From NCBI RefSeq assembly GCF_037023745.1, contig NZ_CP146101.1, forward strand, positions 3,464,001 to 3,528,000: 64,000 nt of DNA, in the 5' to 3' direction. Shown in pieces: positions 8,624 to 17,222 of this stretch. The DNA is from Streptomyces sp. SCSIO 30461. Lineage in GTDB: Bacteria; Actinomycetota; Actinomycetes; Streptomycetales; Streptomycetaceae. The notes under the pieces are model-generated. The model did not search any database. It saw nothing but the letters and a program-made list of their open reading frames with translations, and was not told the DNA's origin. The translations under genes and the position numbers were made by a program. Position 1 is the first letter of the stretch. Each line of letters opens with the position of its first letter.

Positions 8624-9139
8624 TCACCCAACGAGGATGAGCGGCTTGAGGGCGAGGCTGTCGTGCATGTTCGCACCTGACACGGCGACGGCGAGGGGGA
8701 TGCCCTGGGCATCGGACAGTACGCGCAGCTTGCTGCCCTTCTTGCCGCGGTCGACCGGGTTTGGCCCGGTCAGCGATCCCCCTTTCGGCGAGAACGGAGG
8801 CCGCGTCGACGATCGCCGAGATCCAGTCCACCTCGCCCGGGCCCCGAGTTCGTCCAGCACCGCCCGATGTAGCCGACGCCACAGGCCGGCCTCGGTCCAT
8901 ACGTTGAAGCGGTGATGCGCGGTGGCGGAGGACGTGCCGAACGTCGGCGGCAGATGCCGCCAGGCACAGCCGCTGGTCAGCACGTACACCACTGCGGTGA
9001 ACACAGCCCGCTCGTCACGCGGAGCGGTCCCGCCACCTTGCGGTCGAACCGCGAACGGCGGCAGTAACGGGGCAACCAGCTCCCAGAGTTCATCAGGAAC
9101 CAGACGCTTCGACAGATCAGCACTCACGGCGGGCATCAT
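8624..9139 (-). mobile_element. IS5-family transposase remnant
   Basis: The minus strand from ATG at 9139 gives an IS5-type N-terminus (LSKRLVPDELWELVAPLLPP, then VYVLTSGCAWRHLPPTFG), then the DDE core with NPVDRGKKGSKLRVLSD and SGANMHDSLALKPLI. The segment around 8800-8860 is out of frame: the expected VDWISAIVDAASV is found in another frame, so there are compensating frameshifts. The protein stops at about 172 residues, before the last catalytic Glu region. No inverted repeats were identified. Dead element. Confidence 0.82.
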
Positions 9140-9173
9140 GCCGCTCGAACATCAAGTCACGTGGGACAGCCTT

Positions 9174-9758
9174 CTATGCCTTGACTGTTGCGGCCGATCT
9201 GGCGGCCTGCTCGATCTTCGCGCGGTAGGCGGTGCGGGCGCCCTCATCGATCTGCATCTCGTGTTCGGGGCGCATCCCGGTTCGGCCGTCGACGCCTTCA
9301 CGAAGGATGTCGGCGTGCCCGGCATGCCGGTTGATCTCGCCGAGGACGTGGACCAGGATGGCGAACAGGTTCGTGTTGGGATAAGGCTCCGGCCACCACG
9401 GCACGTGACCGGGGGCGTCGAGGGCAAGCTCGTCGATCGTCGCGTCTGAGTGTTCCCACGTGCGCCGGTAGGACTCGATGATCTGATCGCGCGCCTCGTC
9501 CTCAGCTACCCATAGATCGCTGCCGTCGTGGTCCTGCCACCGGGGCAGCGGTTCCGGGGACGGCCGGTCGAAGACCTCGCCGAAGTACCTGGCCTCGACG
9601 CTGGCCACGTGTTTGACCAGGCCGAGGAGGTTGGTCCCGGTCACTGTCAAAGGTCGGCGGGCGTCGTACTCGGACAGGCCGTCGAGTTTCCAGAGCAGCG
9701 CCTTGCGGTCCCGCCGCAGTCTCCCGTGCAGGCTGTTCTTCGCGAATTCATCGATCAT
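9174..9758 (-). CDS. DinB/DUF664 family protein
   Basis: 194 residues from the internal ATG at 9758 (MIDEFAKNSLHGRL). The ATG at 9776 is also possible but has no ribosome-binding site. It carries the DinB four-helix metal-binding pattern: LVKHVASVEARYFG (first His) and a C-terminal HVLGEINRHAGHADILRE (further His ligands). DinB-like proteins in actinobacteria include mycothiol-dependent transferases and uncharacterised metal proteins; DUF664 members like this are mostly unassigned. It is flanked by IS5-type scars on both sides. Confidence 0.85.
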   Translation of the reverse strand: MIDEFAKNSLHGRLRRDRKALLWKLDGLSEYDARRPLTVTGTNLLGLVKHVASVEARYFGEVFDRPSPEPLPRWQDHDGSDLWVAEDEARDQIIESYRRTWEHSDATIDELALDAPGHVPWWPEPYPNTNLFAILVHVLGEINRHAGHADILREGVDGRTGMRPEHEMQIDEGARTAYRAKIEQAARSAATVKA

Positions 9759-9840
9759 GCGGCATGAGCCTGCCATGGGCTACTCGTGGCCTCAAGATCC
9801 CGCACGTGGACCACGACGACCGGCAGAGCCGAAGCCTGGC

Positions 9841-9897
9841 CGTGGCCACCGCCCTGAGCTTCTTGTAGCTGGTCAGGGCAGCCGTGAGCGCGGCCTC
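9841..9897 (-). mobile_element. C-terminal scar of an IS5-type transposase
   Basis: The minus strand reads EAALTAALTSYKKLRAVAT, matching the last residues of IS5-type transposases (AALTCYKKL near the stop). It is separated from the larger IS5 remnant by the DinB gene and lies upstream of that remnant's start, so it derives from a different copy. Very short; low certainty. Confidence 0.4.
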
Positions 9898-9922
9898 CCC
9901 CGGTACGCGAAGGGAACCTCGC

Positions 9923-10459
9923 ATGTCCCATCCCGCTGTTGCCCGCCTGCGCGAGCTGCTGCCGCCGCCCGACTCTGGCTGCGACCCTGTGGATTGGGAA
10001 AGGACCAAGCGAACGACGCGCCTAGCGTTCCCGGCCGACTATCGCGAGTTCGTGGAGTCGTACGGCGGCGGCGAGATCGACGAGTACCTGTCCATCGGCA
10101 CGCCACCGGTGCCCGGCTCGGCGTACGGGGATCTCCTGGACAAGGTAGATCCCTCCCTCTCGGACCGGGACCGTGCAGAGTTGGGCGCCCTCTTGCCGGG
10201 AGGCCCGCTGCCGCCACTCCTGCCCTTCGCGGACTCGGCGAGCGGCGATGTCGCGTTCTGGCTGCGCGCGGGCGCTCCCGACGACTGGCGGGTGGCCGTT
10301 TTTCGGAGGCAGACGCCCTACGGGATGAACCGCTGGAGTGTGTTCGACGGTGGCATGGCGTCGTTCTGCGTGGCGGTGCTGACCGGCGAGGTGAACCCGT
10401 TCAGCGAACGGCTGTCGGCGGGGGACCGGCATGAGTTCATGAGTTGGCGGGGGGTGTAG
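9923..10459 (+). CDS. SMI1/KNR4 (SUKH) family protein
   Basis: 178 residues from ATG at 9923, chosen because GAAGGGA lies about 8 bases upstream; a GTG at 9884 would add 13 residues. Motifs: RLAFPADYREFVESYGGGEID (SMI1 core), SIGTPPVPGS, then FADSASGDVAFWL and a C-terminal ERLSAGDRHEFMSW. SUKH proteins commonly act as immunity proteins or regulatory adaptors. This is the second member in the window, not closely similar to the one at 2223-2861. No toxin is nearby. Confidence 0.82.
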   Translation: MSHPAVARLRELLPPPDSGCDPVDWERTKRTTRLAFPADYREFVESYGGGEIDEYLSIGTPPVPGSAYGDLLDKVDPSLSDRDRAELGALLPGGPLPPLLPFADSASGDVAFWLRAGAPDDWRVAVFRRQTPYGMNRWSVFDGGMASFCVAVLTGEVNPFSERLSAGDRHEFMSWRGV

Positions 10460-10649
10460 GGGTCGGGTCCGTATTCCAGCCGGATTTTCACCGTCTGACC
10501 TGGGCCGATCCTGGACGGCAAGGCTCGCACACCCGCGCTGCTGCTACTGCTGCGTCGCGTTCTTCAACGGACACGGCGGGCGCCGGATACGCGACGACAG
10601 CGCGGGGTCCGTCATCGGGAAGATATGGATCCCTACGGGCTGTCCCGTT

Positions 10650-10720
10650 GGCTTTCCGGGGCAGATCGACGAAGTCGCCGTCTACGCCCAGGCCCTTACC
10701 GCAGCGGCCGCCTGGTCATG
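10650..10720 (+). pseudogene. Scar of a LamG-type (concanavalin-like) domain
   Basis: The plus strand reads GFPGQIDEVAVYAQALT, the terminal motif of LamG/laminin-like domains (G-IDEVAVY-RAL). Nothing upstream in the same frame looks like the rest of such a domain, and the downstream frame is uninformative. It lies in an otherwise empty stretch, 10460-10933, that also holds the promoter region of the next gene. Confidence 0.45.
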
Positions 10721-10933
10721 GCTGACGAATCGAGGGCAACGAGGCCAGTTCCTCATAGGTGGGCAACGGATCGGCAGCAGACATAGCCCCGATGATCAAC
10801 GAACCAAGGCCCAAGACCAAACCGCTCGGCGAGATCACCTATCCAGTTACCGTGACTACTGCTCGACCACGCTACGCTGCGTAGCGGTCCAGCCAACATA
10901 CCGCGCCCAAGATCGACACCCAGGAGTGACCTT

Positions 10934-11821
10934 GTGAGTAATTTGGATCTCTACCGCTCGTCGCGCCGCACCCATGCGGCGAAGGCACAGTTCTATCGCT
11001 GGTTTCAGCTATACGAGCGACTTCACGAGCGGTCGTGCCTCGTCGATCGGGTAGAGCGCCAACTACAGATCTTCGCTGACCGTTTCGAGATCGAGGCCGC
11101 CGACGGGCGCGCGATTACAACTCGTGACGCCTATCGCGATGGTGTCGACTCCTATAGCCCCACCGAGCGCCACGCCCACCACGTTAGCAGCGTGACGGTC
11201 ACTGAACTGGGCACCGACCGGCTGAAGCTGGATGCTCAGGCGACGTACCAGCGCATCGATGCATCCGGTGAAACTACGGGCGCGCAAATCAGGTACGAGG
11301 GCGAGCTGATCGGTTCAGTAGATTTCGAGCCTCTGTTCACCCGGCTGGCGATGAAAGTGGCGGAGCGCACCCAGGGCAGCGAGTTCATCGACGCCTACCC
11401 GACCAACAGGGCGCTGTCCGTCGTCCATCGCTTCCTCTACCTGGTTGACGCGCCGGAGCATGGTGTCTACGGATTCGATGAGATCCTTGCACCCGACGGG
11501 GAACTCGACCTCGTACTCGCCTTCAGGGAGGTCCGCGACAGACGGGAGCTGGCCCAATGGCTGCGCGAATCGTCCCAGCTTGTGGCCACGGGGACGAGCC
11601 AACACAGCGTCGAGAACTTGCATGTCGTATCTGCTCAGGACGACCTGTACACCATCGGCATGGACTTCGACTGGCACGGCAATACTCGGGCCGACGACCT
11701 CATGACTGCTCGCCTCCGCTATGAGTGGACTCTGCAGGACACTGGGGAGCGGTACTGCCGAATCGTGCGGGCGCGCAGCACGCCGCTGCCGGTCACGCCC
11801 GCCGCTGAGCAGGGCTTTTGA
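10934..11821 (+). CDS. Hypothetical protein, possibly two NTF2/SnoaL-like halves
   Basis: 295 residues from GTG at 10934 with AGGAGTG 5 bases upstream. No signal peptide. The N-terminal half (LYERLHERSCLVDRVERQL, then VTVTELGTDRLKLDAQATYQ) and the C-terminal half (HSVENLHVVSAQDDLYTIG, then LRYEWTLQDTGERYCRIV) both show the helix-then-sheet layout of NTF2/SnoaL-like domains, suggesting a tandem arrangement. Base composition looks less GC-rich than its neighbours, compatible with transfer. Function unknown; no gene neighbour gives a clue. Confidence 0.65.
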   Translation: MSNLDLYRSSRRTHAAKAQFYRWFQLYERLHERSCLVDRVERQLQIFADRFEIEAADGRAITTRDAYRDGVDSYSPTERHAHHVSSVTVTELGTDRLKLDAQATYQRIDASGETTGAQIRYEGELIGSVDFEPLFTRLAMKVAERTQGSEFIDAYPTNRALSVVHRFLYLVDAPEHGVYGFDEILAPDGELDLVLAFREVRDRRELAQWLRESSQLVATGTSQHSVENLHVVSAQDDLYTIGMDFDWHGNTRADDLMTARLRYEWTLQDTGERYCRIVRARSTPLPVTPAAEQGF

Positions 11822-11865
11822 GGCTCTCCCGCCGGATGTGTGGGTGCCCTGACCTGCCCTGATAC

Positions 11866-11940
11866 GGGAAACACGCCGTCTCCTGTGATTCTTGAGGTCT
11901 CTAGGCTCAAGTTGGATCAAGCAGGAAAACGGCGTGTCCC
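11866..11940. repeat. Imperfect inverted repeat, possible IS end
   Basis: Arms at 11866-11885 and 11922-11940 share GGGA, CACGCCGT and TCCTG in opposite orientation with a few mismatches; about 36 bases separate them. The sequence lies between the gene ending at 11821 and an IS3 remnant, in a stretch without other features. It resembles the terminal region of an insertion element rather than a terminator. Confidence 0.4.
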
Positions 11941-12306
11941 TCTTCAGCCGAGCACACGCTCAACACCTTGCGGTCGTTCGTGTGGTGGCGGGTGGTTAAC
12001 ATGATCACATATCGGCGACGCATGACGTGGACCGCCCTGCGGGAGCAATGCTCAGGTGAGGTTGATCCCGGGGAGTGGACACCGGGTTTCATGCGACGAG
12101 TGTCAGCGTAGGTCGCGTCCCGCGAGGTGGTGCAAGCGATCACACGCTCCGCCCTCCGGTACCTGACTCGCGACGATCTCCCCCGTCAGCGCATCACGCG
12201 AAAGTACCCGGTCAGACGCCGGGAGTGCCCCAGCCGGTCGAAGCGCCCGGCGTGACCTGCGAGTTCCGGTCCGTTGATCGGCTGCACCACCCGGCGGGAC
12301 GCCATC

Positions 12307-12513
12307 GTCCGCAGCCGCACCAACTCCTCGGTGCCCGTCTCCGGGCCCCGGTCGCCGCCCGCATCGTAGCCAGCCGGCTCGTCGGCCTTGACGCACCCAA
12401 CTGCGCAGCGTCTCTCCCGTCACGCCCACATCAGCCGCCACCGCCGCATAGGTGCGCTGCCCGCCACCCGCCCGGAACAAGGAGACGGCGTCCCTACGAA
12501 ACCGGGCGAATCG
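12307..12513 (-). mobile_element. IS3-family OrfA remnant
   Basis: The minus strand reads RFARFRRDAVSLFRAGGGQR, then TYAAVAADVGVTGETLRSWV, the helix-turn-helix of IS3-type OrfA. After a frameshift it continues ADEPAGYDAGGDRGPETG and TEELVRLR, the OrfA linker. The leucine-zipper end and all of OrfB are missing. Dead element beside the PEBP gene. Confidence 0.7.
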
Positions 12514-12584
12514 AATCGTATGAGGAACTCCTCATGGGGTGGTGGGCGCCCCCGGGGCCGCGCGTCGGTGCTGGGCCGCTGTGC

Positions 12585-13157
12585 TCAGCGGGAGTAGATG
12601 CCGTCGAGGCGGCCGCGCGCGAGAGCCGGGCCGCCCACCGCGTCGAGCACGTCCCGGGGCCGGGACGCTTCCAGGTTCGCCCGGCCCGGGACCGAGGTGA
12701 TGGCAGTACGCAGTGCGAAGAGCTGGAAGGCGTATCGGTGTTCGCCGTGTCCCTTGGGGGGCTGAGGTCCAAGGTAGCCACGGCCCATGCCGGGGCGCAG
12801 CACGTGGATGCCTTCGACCGCGGCGTCCGCGCTCAGGGCGCCTGGAGCCAGTTCCTGCCGTGCTGGGGAGATCAGGGCCAGGCAGTGGACGAACGGTCTG
12901 CTGGTGGGGGCGTCGGGGTCCTCGACGACCAGGAGGAGTTGCGCTGCCTCCTGTGGGGTGCCGGTCCAGGTGAGGGCCGGGGAGAGGTTCCGTCCTCCTG
13001 CGCGGCGGCCGGCGTGGACGGCGGGGATCGCTTGACCGTGCGCGAAGTCGGCACTGCGCAGGTCCAGTGTGTCCGGGCCGGACAGGTTGGGGTGGTACCA
13101 GGCCAGGCGCGATTCACCTGCGCGCTTGTTCTTCAGAAGCGTTCCCAGAGTCAGCAT
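12585..13157 (-). CDS. PEBP (YbhB/YbcL) family Raf-kinase-inhibitor-like protein
   Basis: 190 residues from ATG at 13157, preceded by an AAGGGA ribosome-binding site; a longer frame upstream is rejected for lack of one. Motifs: GGRNLSPALTW, LLLVVEDPDAPTSRPFVH (the DPDAP ligand-binding motif), GYLGPQPPKGHGEHRYAFQL (GP-PP-G-H-Y). Bacterial PEBPs are small anion- or phospholipid-binding proteins, generally of unknown physiological role. No signal peptide, so cytoplasmic. Divergently transcribed from the SDR gene at 13367, with a palindrome between them. Confidence 0.9.
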   Translation of the reverse strand: MLTLGTLLKNKRAGESRLAWYHPNLSGPDTLDLRSADFAHGQAIPAVHAGRRAGGRNLSPALTWTGTPQEAAQLLLVVEDPDAPTSRPFVHCLALISPARQELAPGALSADAAVEGIHVLRPGMGRGYLGPQPPKGHGEHRYAFQLFALRTAITSVPGRANLEASRPRDVLDAVGGPALARGRLDGIYSR

Positions 13158-13281
13158 GCCGCCGTCCCTTTCGCCGGTGGTGCGGGTGTGTCGCCGGATG
13201 CGGGTCGGTCCGGGGGTGCGTCCCGGGTTGCGGTCGAACACCGCTTGCATCCGTGAGTCATCATATCTAGAGTGACACCGA

Positions 13282-13297
13282 GTTTCATCCATGAAAC
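13282..13297. promoter_or_regulatory. Candidate operator palindrome in the PEBP-SDR divergent promoter
   Basis: GTTTCAT-CC-ATGAAAC: 7-bp perfect arms with a 2-base spacer, between two divergent starts (13157 minus, 13367 plus). This is the size and spacing of a dimeric-repressor site. The nearest regulator gene is the TetR at 17223-17864, now separated by mobile elements; a link is only conjecture. Confidence 0.5.
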
Positions 13298-13366
13298 GCA
13301 AATTCAACATCGAGTCGTGGCTGCATCGGCTGGTGCGATGCACGAAGAGTTCCGTAGGAGTGCACG

Positions 13367-14236
13367 ATGAACGACAGCAAGAGGACCGACTTCACCGGTC
13401 GCACGGTGGTGGTCACCGGTGCGAGTTCGGGGATCGGCGCCGCGGCGGCACGGCGCTTCGCCGCACTCGGGGCGACGGTCGCCGTCGTCGGCCGATCGCA
13501 CCAGAAGACCAGCGCCGTCGCCGCACAGATCGGCGCCGAGGCCCACCTGGTGGACTACGGGCGACTGGACGACGTGCGCCGCCTGGCCGGGGAACTCCTT
13601 GCCCGTTATCCGCGGATCGACGTCCTGGCCAACAACGCGGGGGGATTCTTCACCAGCCGCAAGGCGAGCGCCGACGGCCACGAGCTGACCTTCCAGGTCA
13701 ACCACCTGGCGCCGTTCCTGCTGACGAACCTGCTGCTGGACCGCATCGCGGAGGCACCGAACGGCTCCCGAGTGGTGAACACCGCCAGCGTGGAGTACCG
13801 CAAGGGGCACCTGGATCTGGATGACCTCGACCGTATGCGCGGCCGCTACCGCTGGCGGGAGGCGTACGCGGCCGCCAAGCTCGCCACCGTCGTCTTCACC
13901 GGAGAACTCGCCCGCCGATCACAGGGCAGGGGCGTGACCGCCTCGTCCTTCCACCCCGGCTCCGTCGCCAGCGACGTCGCCCGGGACAACGCCATGATGC
14001 GGGCGTTCATGGGCACGCGCCTGGTCAAGGCCATGATGGCCACGCCCGAGCAGGGCGCCGAGCCGCTGCTGCACCTGGCCGGCACGCCGAACGCCCTCGC
14101 CGTCAACGGCGCCTACTTCGACCGCCTCGAACGCGAGGAGCCCCGCAACGCACAGGCCACCGACCCGGAGCTGGCCCGACGCCTGTGGGACCGCTCGGCG
14201 GAACTGACCGGCCTTGCAGCCACCGCCCTCGGGTGA
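13367..14236 (+). CDS. Short-chain dehydrogenase/reductase
   Basis: 289 residues from ATG at 13367. Rossmann motif T17-GASSGIG24, N89-N-A-G92, catalytic S141, Y167-AAA-K171, and FHPGSVASDV after the active site. The length and the QVNHLAPFLLTNLLL pattern fit the retinol-dehydrogenase/WWOX-like extended group. It carries an NAD(P)-dependent oxidoreductase function on an unknown carbonyl or alcohol. Divergent from the PEBP gene; both probably respond to the palindrome between them. Confidence 0.9.
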   Translation: MNDSKRTDFTGRTVVVTGASSGIGAAAARRFAALGATVAVVGRSHQKTSAVAAQIGAEAHLVDYGRLDDVRRLAGELLARYPRIDVLANNAGGFFTSRKASADGHELTFQVNHLAPFLLTNLLLDRIAEAPNGSRVVNTASVEYRKGHLDLDDLDRMRGRYRWREAYAAAKLATVVFTGELARRSQGRGVTASSFHPGSVASDVARDNAMMRAFMGTRLVKAMMATPEQGAEPLLHLAGTPNALAVNGAYFDRLEREEPRNAQATDPELARRLWDRSAELTGLAATALG

Positions 14237-14400
14237 CGGAGGTCCGAGGCACGCACTACTCGCTCAAGCCCGGCCTGGCGTACGAGGACGCCGGGCCGGC
14301 GGCCGGCCAACATCCCGGTGACAGTCCAACCGCCCGCCTTCGGCATGCCGCCGGCCCCTTCCCGGCCGATCACCACTGACGTCTTCTCGGCAACAACGCA

Positions 14401-14891
14401 ATGGCTGCGGAACGTGCTGTCATGCAGGGCGGCGAGACGATGACCTCACATCGGACAGAAGTGAGGCCCCCTGGCAAGAACGGATCTGCCGAGATCACGT
14501 TCGGTACGAACCAGAGGCTTCACGTATCGGCCAGTATCGCCTACACGGCCGTGCTCGATGCCCGCGGCGCGACCGTCGAGCACCTCTCGAAGCTGCCGCG
14601 CGGGCATAGCGAGCACCTGCGCCGCACCCACGGCCTCGTCTACGCCCTGAGCCGGCTCGCCGCCGCGCCGGGCATCCCCGCCCTGACCGACCTCGGCTAC
14701 GAGAACATCGGAAACGGGTTCCGCCACCCGGTCAGGATGCCCGAATGCGGCGAACTCGCCGAGCAGAGGCGTTCAGCGCCGCTATCCGAGGCGTCCACGC
14801 CATCGCTGAGCGCGCCAACGCCCTGCTGAAGGTCTCCTTCAAGGCCCCGCGTCGAGTCAGCCTCGACCCCGCAGCCATCATCCGGATCGCC
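14401..14891 (+). pseudogene. DDE-type transposase remnant interrupted by IS1182 and MITE
   Basis: The frame reads SAEITFGTNQRLHVSAS, THGLVYALSRLAAAPGIPAL, TDLGYENIGNGFRHPV, matching the C-terminal catalytic half of DDE_Tnp_4/IS5-like transposases (L-D-GYEG-G--PV). After a frameshift near 14765 it goes on FSAAIRGVHAIAERANALL and ALLKVSFKAPRR. It then stops at the left end of the IS1182-family element. A likely last piece is at 16935-16979. Its N-terminal half is absent, so it was already truncated. Confidence 0.65.
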
Positions 14892-14895
14892 CTAG

Positions 14896-16753
14896 GTGAC
14901 TGGTGTTAATCGTGTGAGCTCGCGCTGGGTCTTCGTCCTGTGTCAGGCTGCGGGGTGTTGGTCGCTGGGTGTGGGGAGAGGTTGAGCGATGGCAGTGGGC
15001 CGGACTCCGATGCAGCCGGGGTTGCTCTCCTCCACAGTGGGTTTCTGCGAGGGTCGGCTGGCGCCGAACTCGATCTACGCGGTGCTGCACCGCGAGTGCC
15101 GGGCGTTGTTCCCCGATGAGATGTTCGCCGATCTGTTCGCCGAGGACGGCCGCAGGTCGGTGCCGCCGATGATCGTGGCGGTCGTGATGGTCCTGCAGCG
15201 TCTGGAGGGTTTGTCCGATCGCGAGGCGGTCGAGCGGTTCGCGTTCGATGTGCGCTGGAAGTACGCCGCCGGCGGGCTGGACTTCGACCATCCGGGGTTC
15301 GTGCACACCGTGCTGGTCGACATGCGGGCGAGGCTTGCCGCTTCCGCCCGGCCGAACCGGATCTTCGAGCGGACGGTAGAGGTTGCTGCACAGGCCGGAC
15401 TGGTCGGCCGCAGGAGGGTGCTGGACTCGGCACCGATCTATGACGCGGTGGCCACGCAGGACACCATCACGCTGATCCGTTCGGCCATCCGCGGCCTGCT
15501 GCGGGCGGCCGATCACGTGCTGCGGGCCGAGCTGCGGGCGGTGATCTCCAGCGGGGACGCCTACACCAGCACGGACAAGCCGGTCATCGACTGGACGGAC
15601 GCGGCCGAGCGGGAAGCCCTCATCGATTCGCGGGCCCGTGACGGGTTCGCGCTGCTGACCGTGCTGGACGGCCGGGCCGTGCCCGGGGATGTGGGCCAGG
15701 CCGCGCGGTTGCTGGCCACCGTGCTGGGCCAGGACCTGGAGCAGGACGGGGGCGTCTTCAAGATCGCCCGCAAGGTGGCCGCGGACCGGGTCATCTCCAC
15801 GGTTGATCCCGAGGCCCGGCACGGCCACAAGACCGTCCGCCGGTCCTTCGACGGTTACAAGGGTCATGTGGCCGAGGAACCCGACAGCGAGGTCATCACC
15901 GCGACCGAGGTCACGGCGGGCAACGCCGGCGATGCCGAGCCCGCCGCCGACCTGCTCGCCGACGTTCTCCAACCACCTGCCGCCGAGCAGGCAGACCAGG
16001 CGCGGGCCGAAGTCTACGGCGACGCCGCTTACGGGACCGGGCCGCTGCTGGCCGAGCTGGACGACGCGGGCGCCCGGGTGATGGTCAAGGTGCAGGCGGC
16101 CAACGCGCCCGGTGGGCGGTTCTCCAAGGACGCCTTCACCATCGATCTGGAGGCAGGGCAGGTCACCTGCCCGAACCAGGTGACCGCCGCGATCCGCCCG
16201 AAGTCTGATGGCGGTGGGACGGCCTGCTTCAAGACCGCCTGCGCCGCCTGCCCCCTTGCGGCGCAGTGCACTACCGCCAGGAACGGACGCGTCATCACCA
16301 TCGGCCCTCACGAAGAACACCTGGCCCGGGGCCGGGCTCGCAGTGCGGACCCCGTCTGGCTGGCCGCCTACCGGGCCACCCGCCCCAAGGTCGAACGCAA
16401 GATCGCCCACCTGATGCGGCGGCGACACGGCGGACGCCGCGCCCGGGTGCGGGGCCGGGCCAAGATCGCCGCCGACTTCTCCTTGCTGGCCGCCGCCGTC
16501 AACGTCGCGCGGCTCGGCGTGCTCGGAATCATGTCCACAGGCAGTGACAAGTGGGCGGTCGCCGCCGGCTGACCGTCCCGAGGGCGCCCTGGACCATGCA
16601 AACGACCCGCACGCGGCCGTGCCAAGCCCTCAACAGCCCCCACGACGGCCACGAACCGCCCACACGCCGCCCGACCACCAGCCAGCAACCACGACCCTGA
16701 CACCCCCAACGGCGACACCGCACGCCCAGGACGACCCGCTTAACACCAGTCAC
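14896..16753 (+). mobile_element. Intact IS1182-family insertion sequence
   Basis: Perfect 14-bp terminal inverted repeats GTGACTGGTGTTAA (14896-14909) and TTAACACCAGTCAC (16740-16753) are flanked by CTAG on each side (14892-14895 and 16754-16757), a 4-bp target duplication. One transposase gene fills it. With intact ends and an intact frame the element may still be mobile. Outside the CTAG the flanks are the transposase remnant on the left and a MITE on the right. Confidence 0.9.
14989..16572 (+). CDS. IS1182-family transposase
   Basis: 527 residues, uninterrupted. N-terminal segment LAPNSIYAVLHRECRALFPD and SVPPMIVAVVMVLQRLEGLSD is the family's N-terminal domain (DUF772-like). The DDE core begins at RRVLDSAPIYDAVA and runs through EVYGDAAYGTGPL, with a Cys cluster (CAACPLAAQC) and a basic C-terminus ending in VNVARLG. 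It catalyses cut-and-paste transposition of the surrounding element. The start ATG is about 80 bases inside the left inverted repeat. Confidence 0.95.
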   Translation: MAVGRTPMQPGLLSSTVGFCEGRLAPNSIYAVLHRECRALFPDEMFADLFAEDGRRSVPPMIVAVVMVLQRLEGLSDREAVERFAFDVRWKYAAGGLDFDHPGFVHTVLVDMRARLAASARPNRIFERTVEVAAQAGLVGRRRVLDSAPIYDAVATQDTITLIRSAIRGLLRAADHVLRAELRAVISSGDAYTSTDKPVIDWTDAAEREALIDSRARDGFALLTVLDGRAVPGDVGQAARLLATVLGQDLEQDGGVFKIARKVAADRVISTVDPEARHGHKTVRRSFDGYKGHVAEEPDSEVITATEVTAGNAGDAEPAADLLADVLQPPAAEQADQARAEVYGDAAYGTGPLLAELDDAGARVMVKVQAANAPGGRFSKDAFTIDLEAGQVTCPNQVTAAIRPKSDGGGTACFKTACAACPLAAQCTTARNGRVITIGPHEEHLARGRARSADPVWLAAYRATRPKVERKIAHLMRRRHGGRRARVRGRAKIAADFSLLAAAVNVARLGVLGIMSTGSDKWAVAAG

Positions 16754-16757
16754 CTAG

Positions 16758-16930
16758 GGCGTGTTGCGAAAGCAGCTCCGTCCGCCCGCAGGGCGGGGCC
16801 TGCGGCGTCTGGTGCGTGCGATCGCAAGGCGGAGGATCATCCTCGTACTGGACGTACGTGGATGACTCCGACAACGCAGCGAGCGTGTGTGCCAGGCGTC
16901 GCGGGTCAGGAGGGACTTTCGCAACATGCC
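16758..16930. mobile_element. 173-bp MITE with IS5-type ends
   Basis: Terminal inverted repeats GGCGTGTTGCGAAAG (left) and CTTTCGCAACATGCC (right) differ at one position and are flanked by CTAG at 16754-16757 and 16931-16934, the target used by many IS5-group elements. It contains no gene; the interior has a smaller inverted motif around GGATCATCC ... GGATGA. It is presumably moved in trans by an IS5-type transposase with matching ends. It shares its left CTAG with the IS1182 element. Confidence 0.82.
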
Positions 16931-16934
16931 CTAG

Positions 16935-16979
16935 CTCGCCCTCGTCCTGCTCCGACTCGAGCAGGGCCGCGCGACCTAA
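16935..16979 (+). pseudogene. Possible C-terminal end of the interrupted transposase
   Basis: Directly after the MITE the plus strand reads LALVLLRLEQGRAT then a stop, a typical last helix of DDE transposases. It is out of frame by one base with the remnant ending at 14891. If correct, the IS1182 and MITE insertions both fell inside this old gene. Confidence 0.4.
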
Positions 16980-17222
16980 GCCAAGATCAGAAACCGTCAC
17001 GAGACGTTGCCGAGAGAGGTTCACTGATCGCCGAACCGGTCGGCACACCGCGGAGAGCCCGCCTCCGACTCACCAGTGGACCCGCCGCACAGACGACCCG
17101 AAGGGCCGTCGCGGTCAGCCGCGAGGGAGTTCGTGGCGTCGTGGCGTCGGTGAAGCCGGTGCACCGACGGCTCGCGGGTGCGGACCCCAGCCGTCCGTGA
17201 GGCCCGGGCCGGGCGATGCCGG

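Noticed and set aside
14888..16761. Reading the outer CGCC...GGCG as part of a 22-bp terminal repeat of the IS1182 element
   Set aside because: The CTAG within it is better explained as a target duplication since a third CTAG follows the MITE; the outer CGCC/GGCG match is from the flanks and may be chance.
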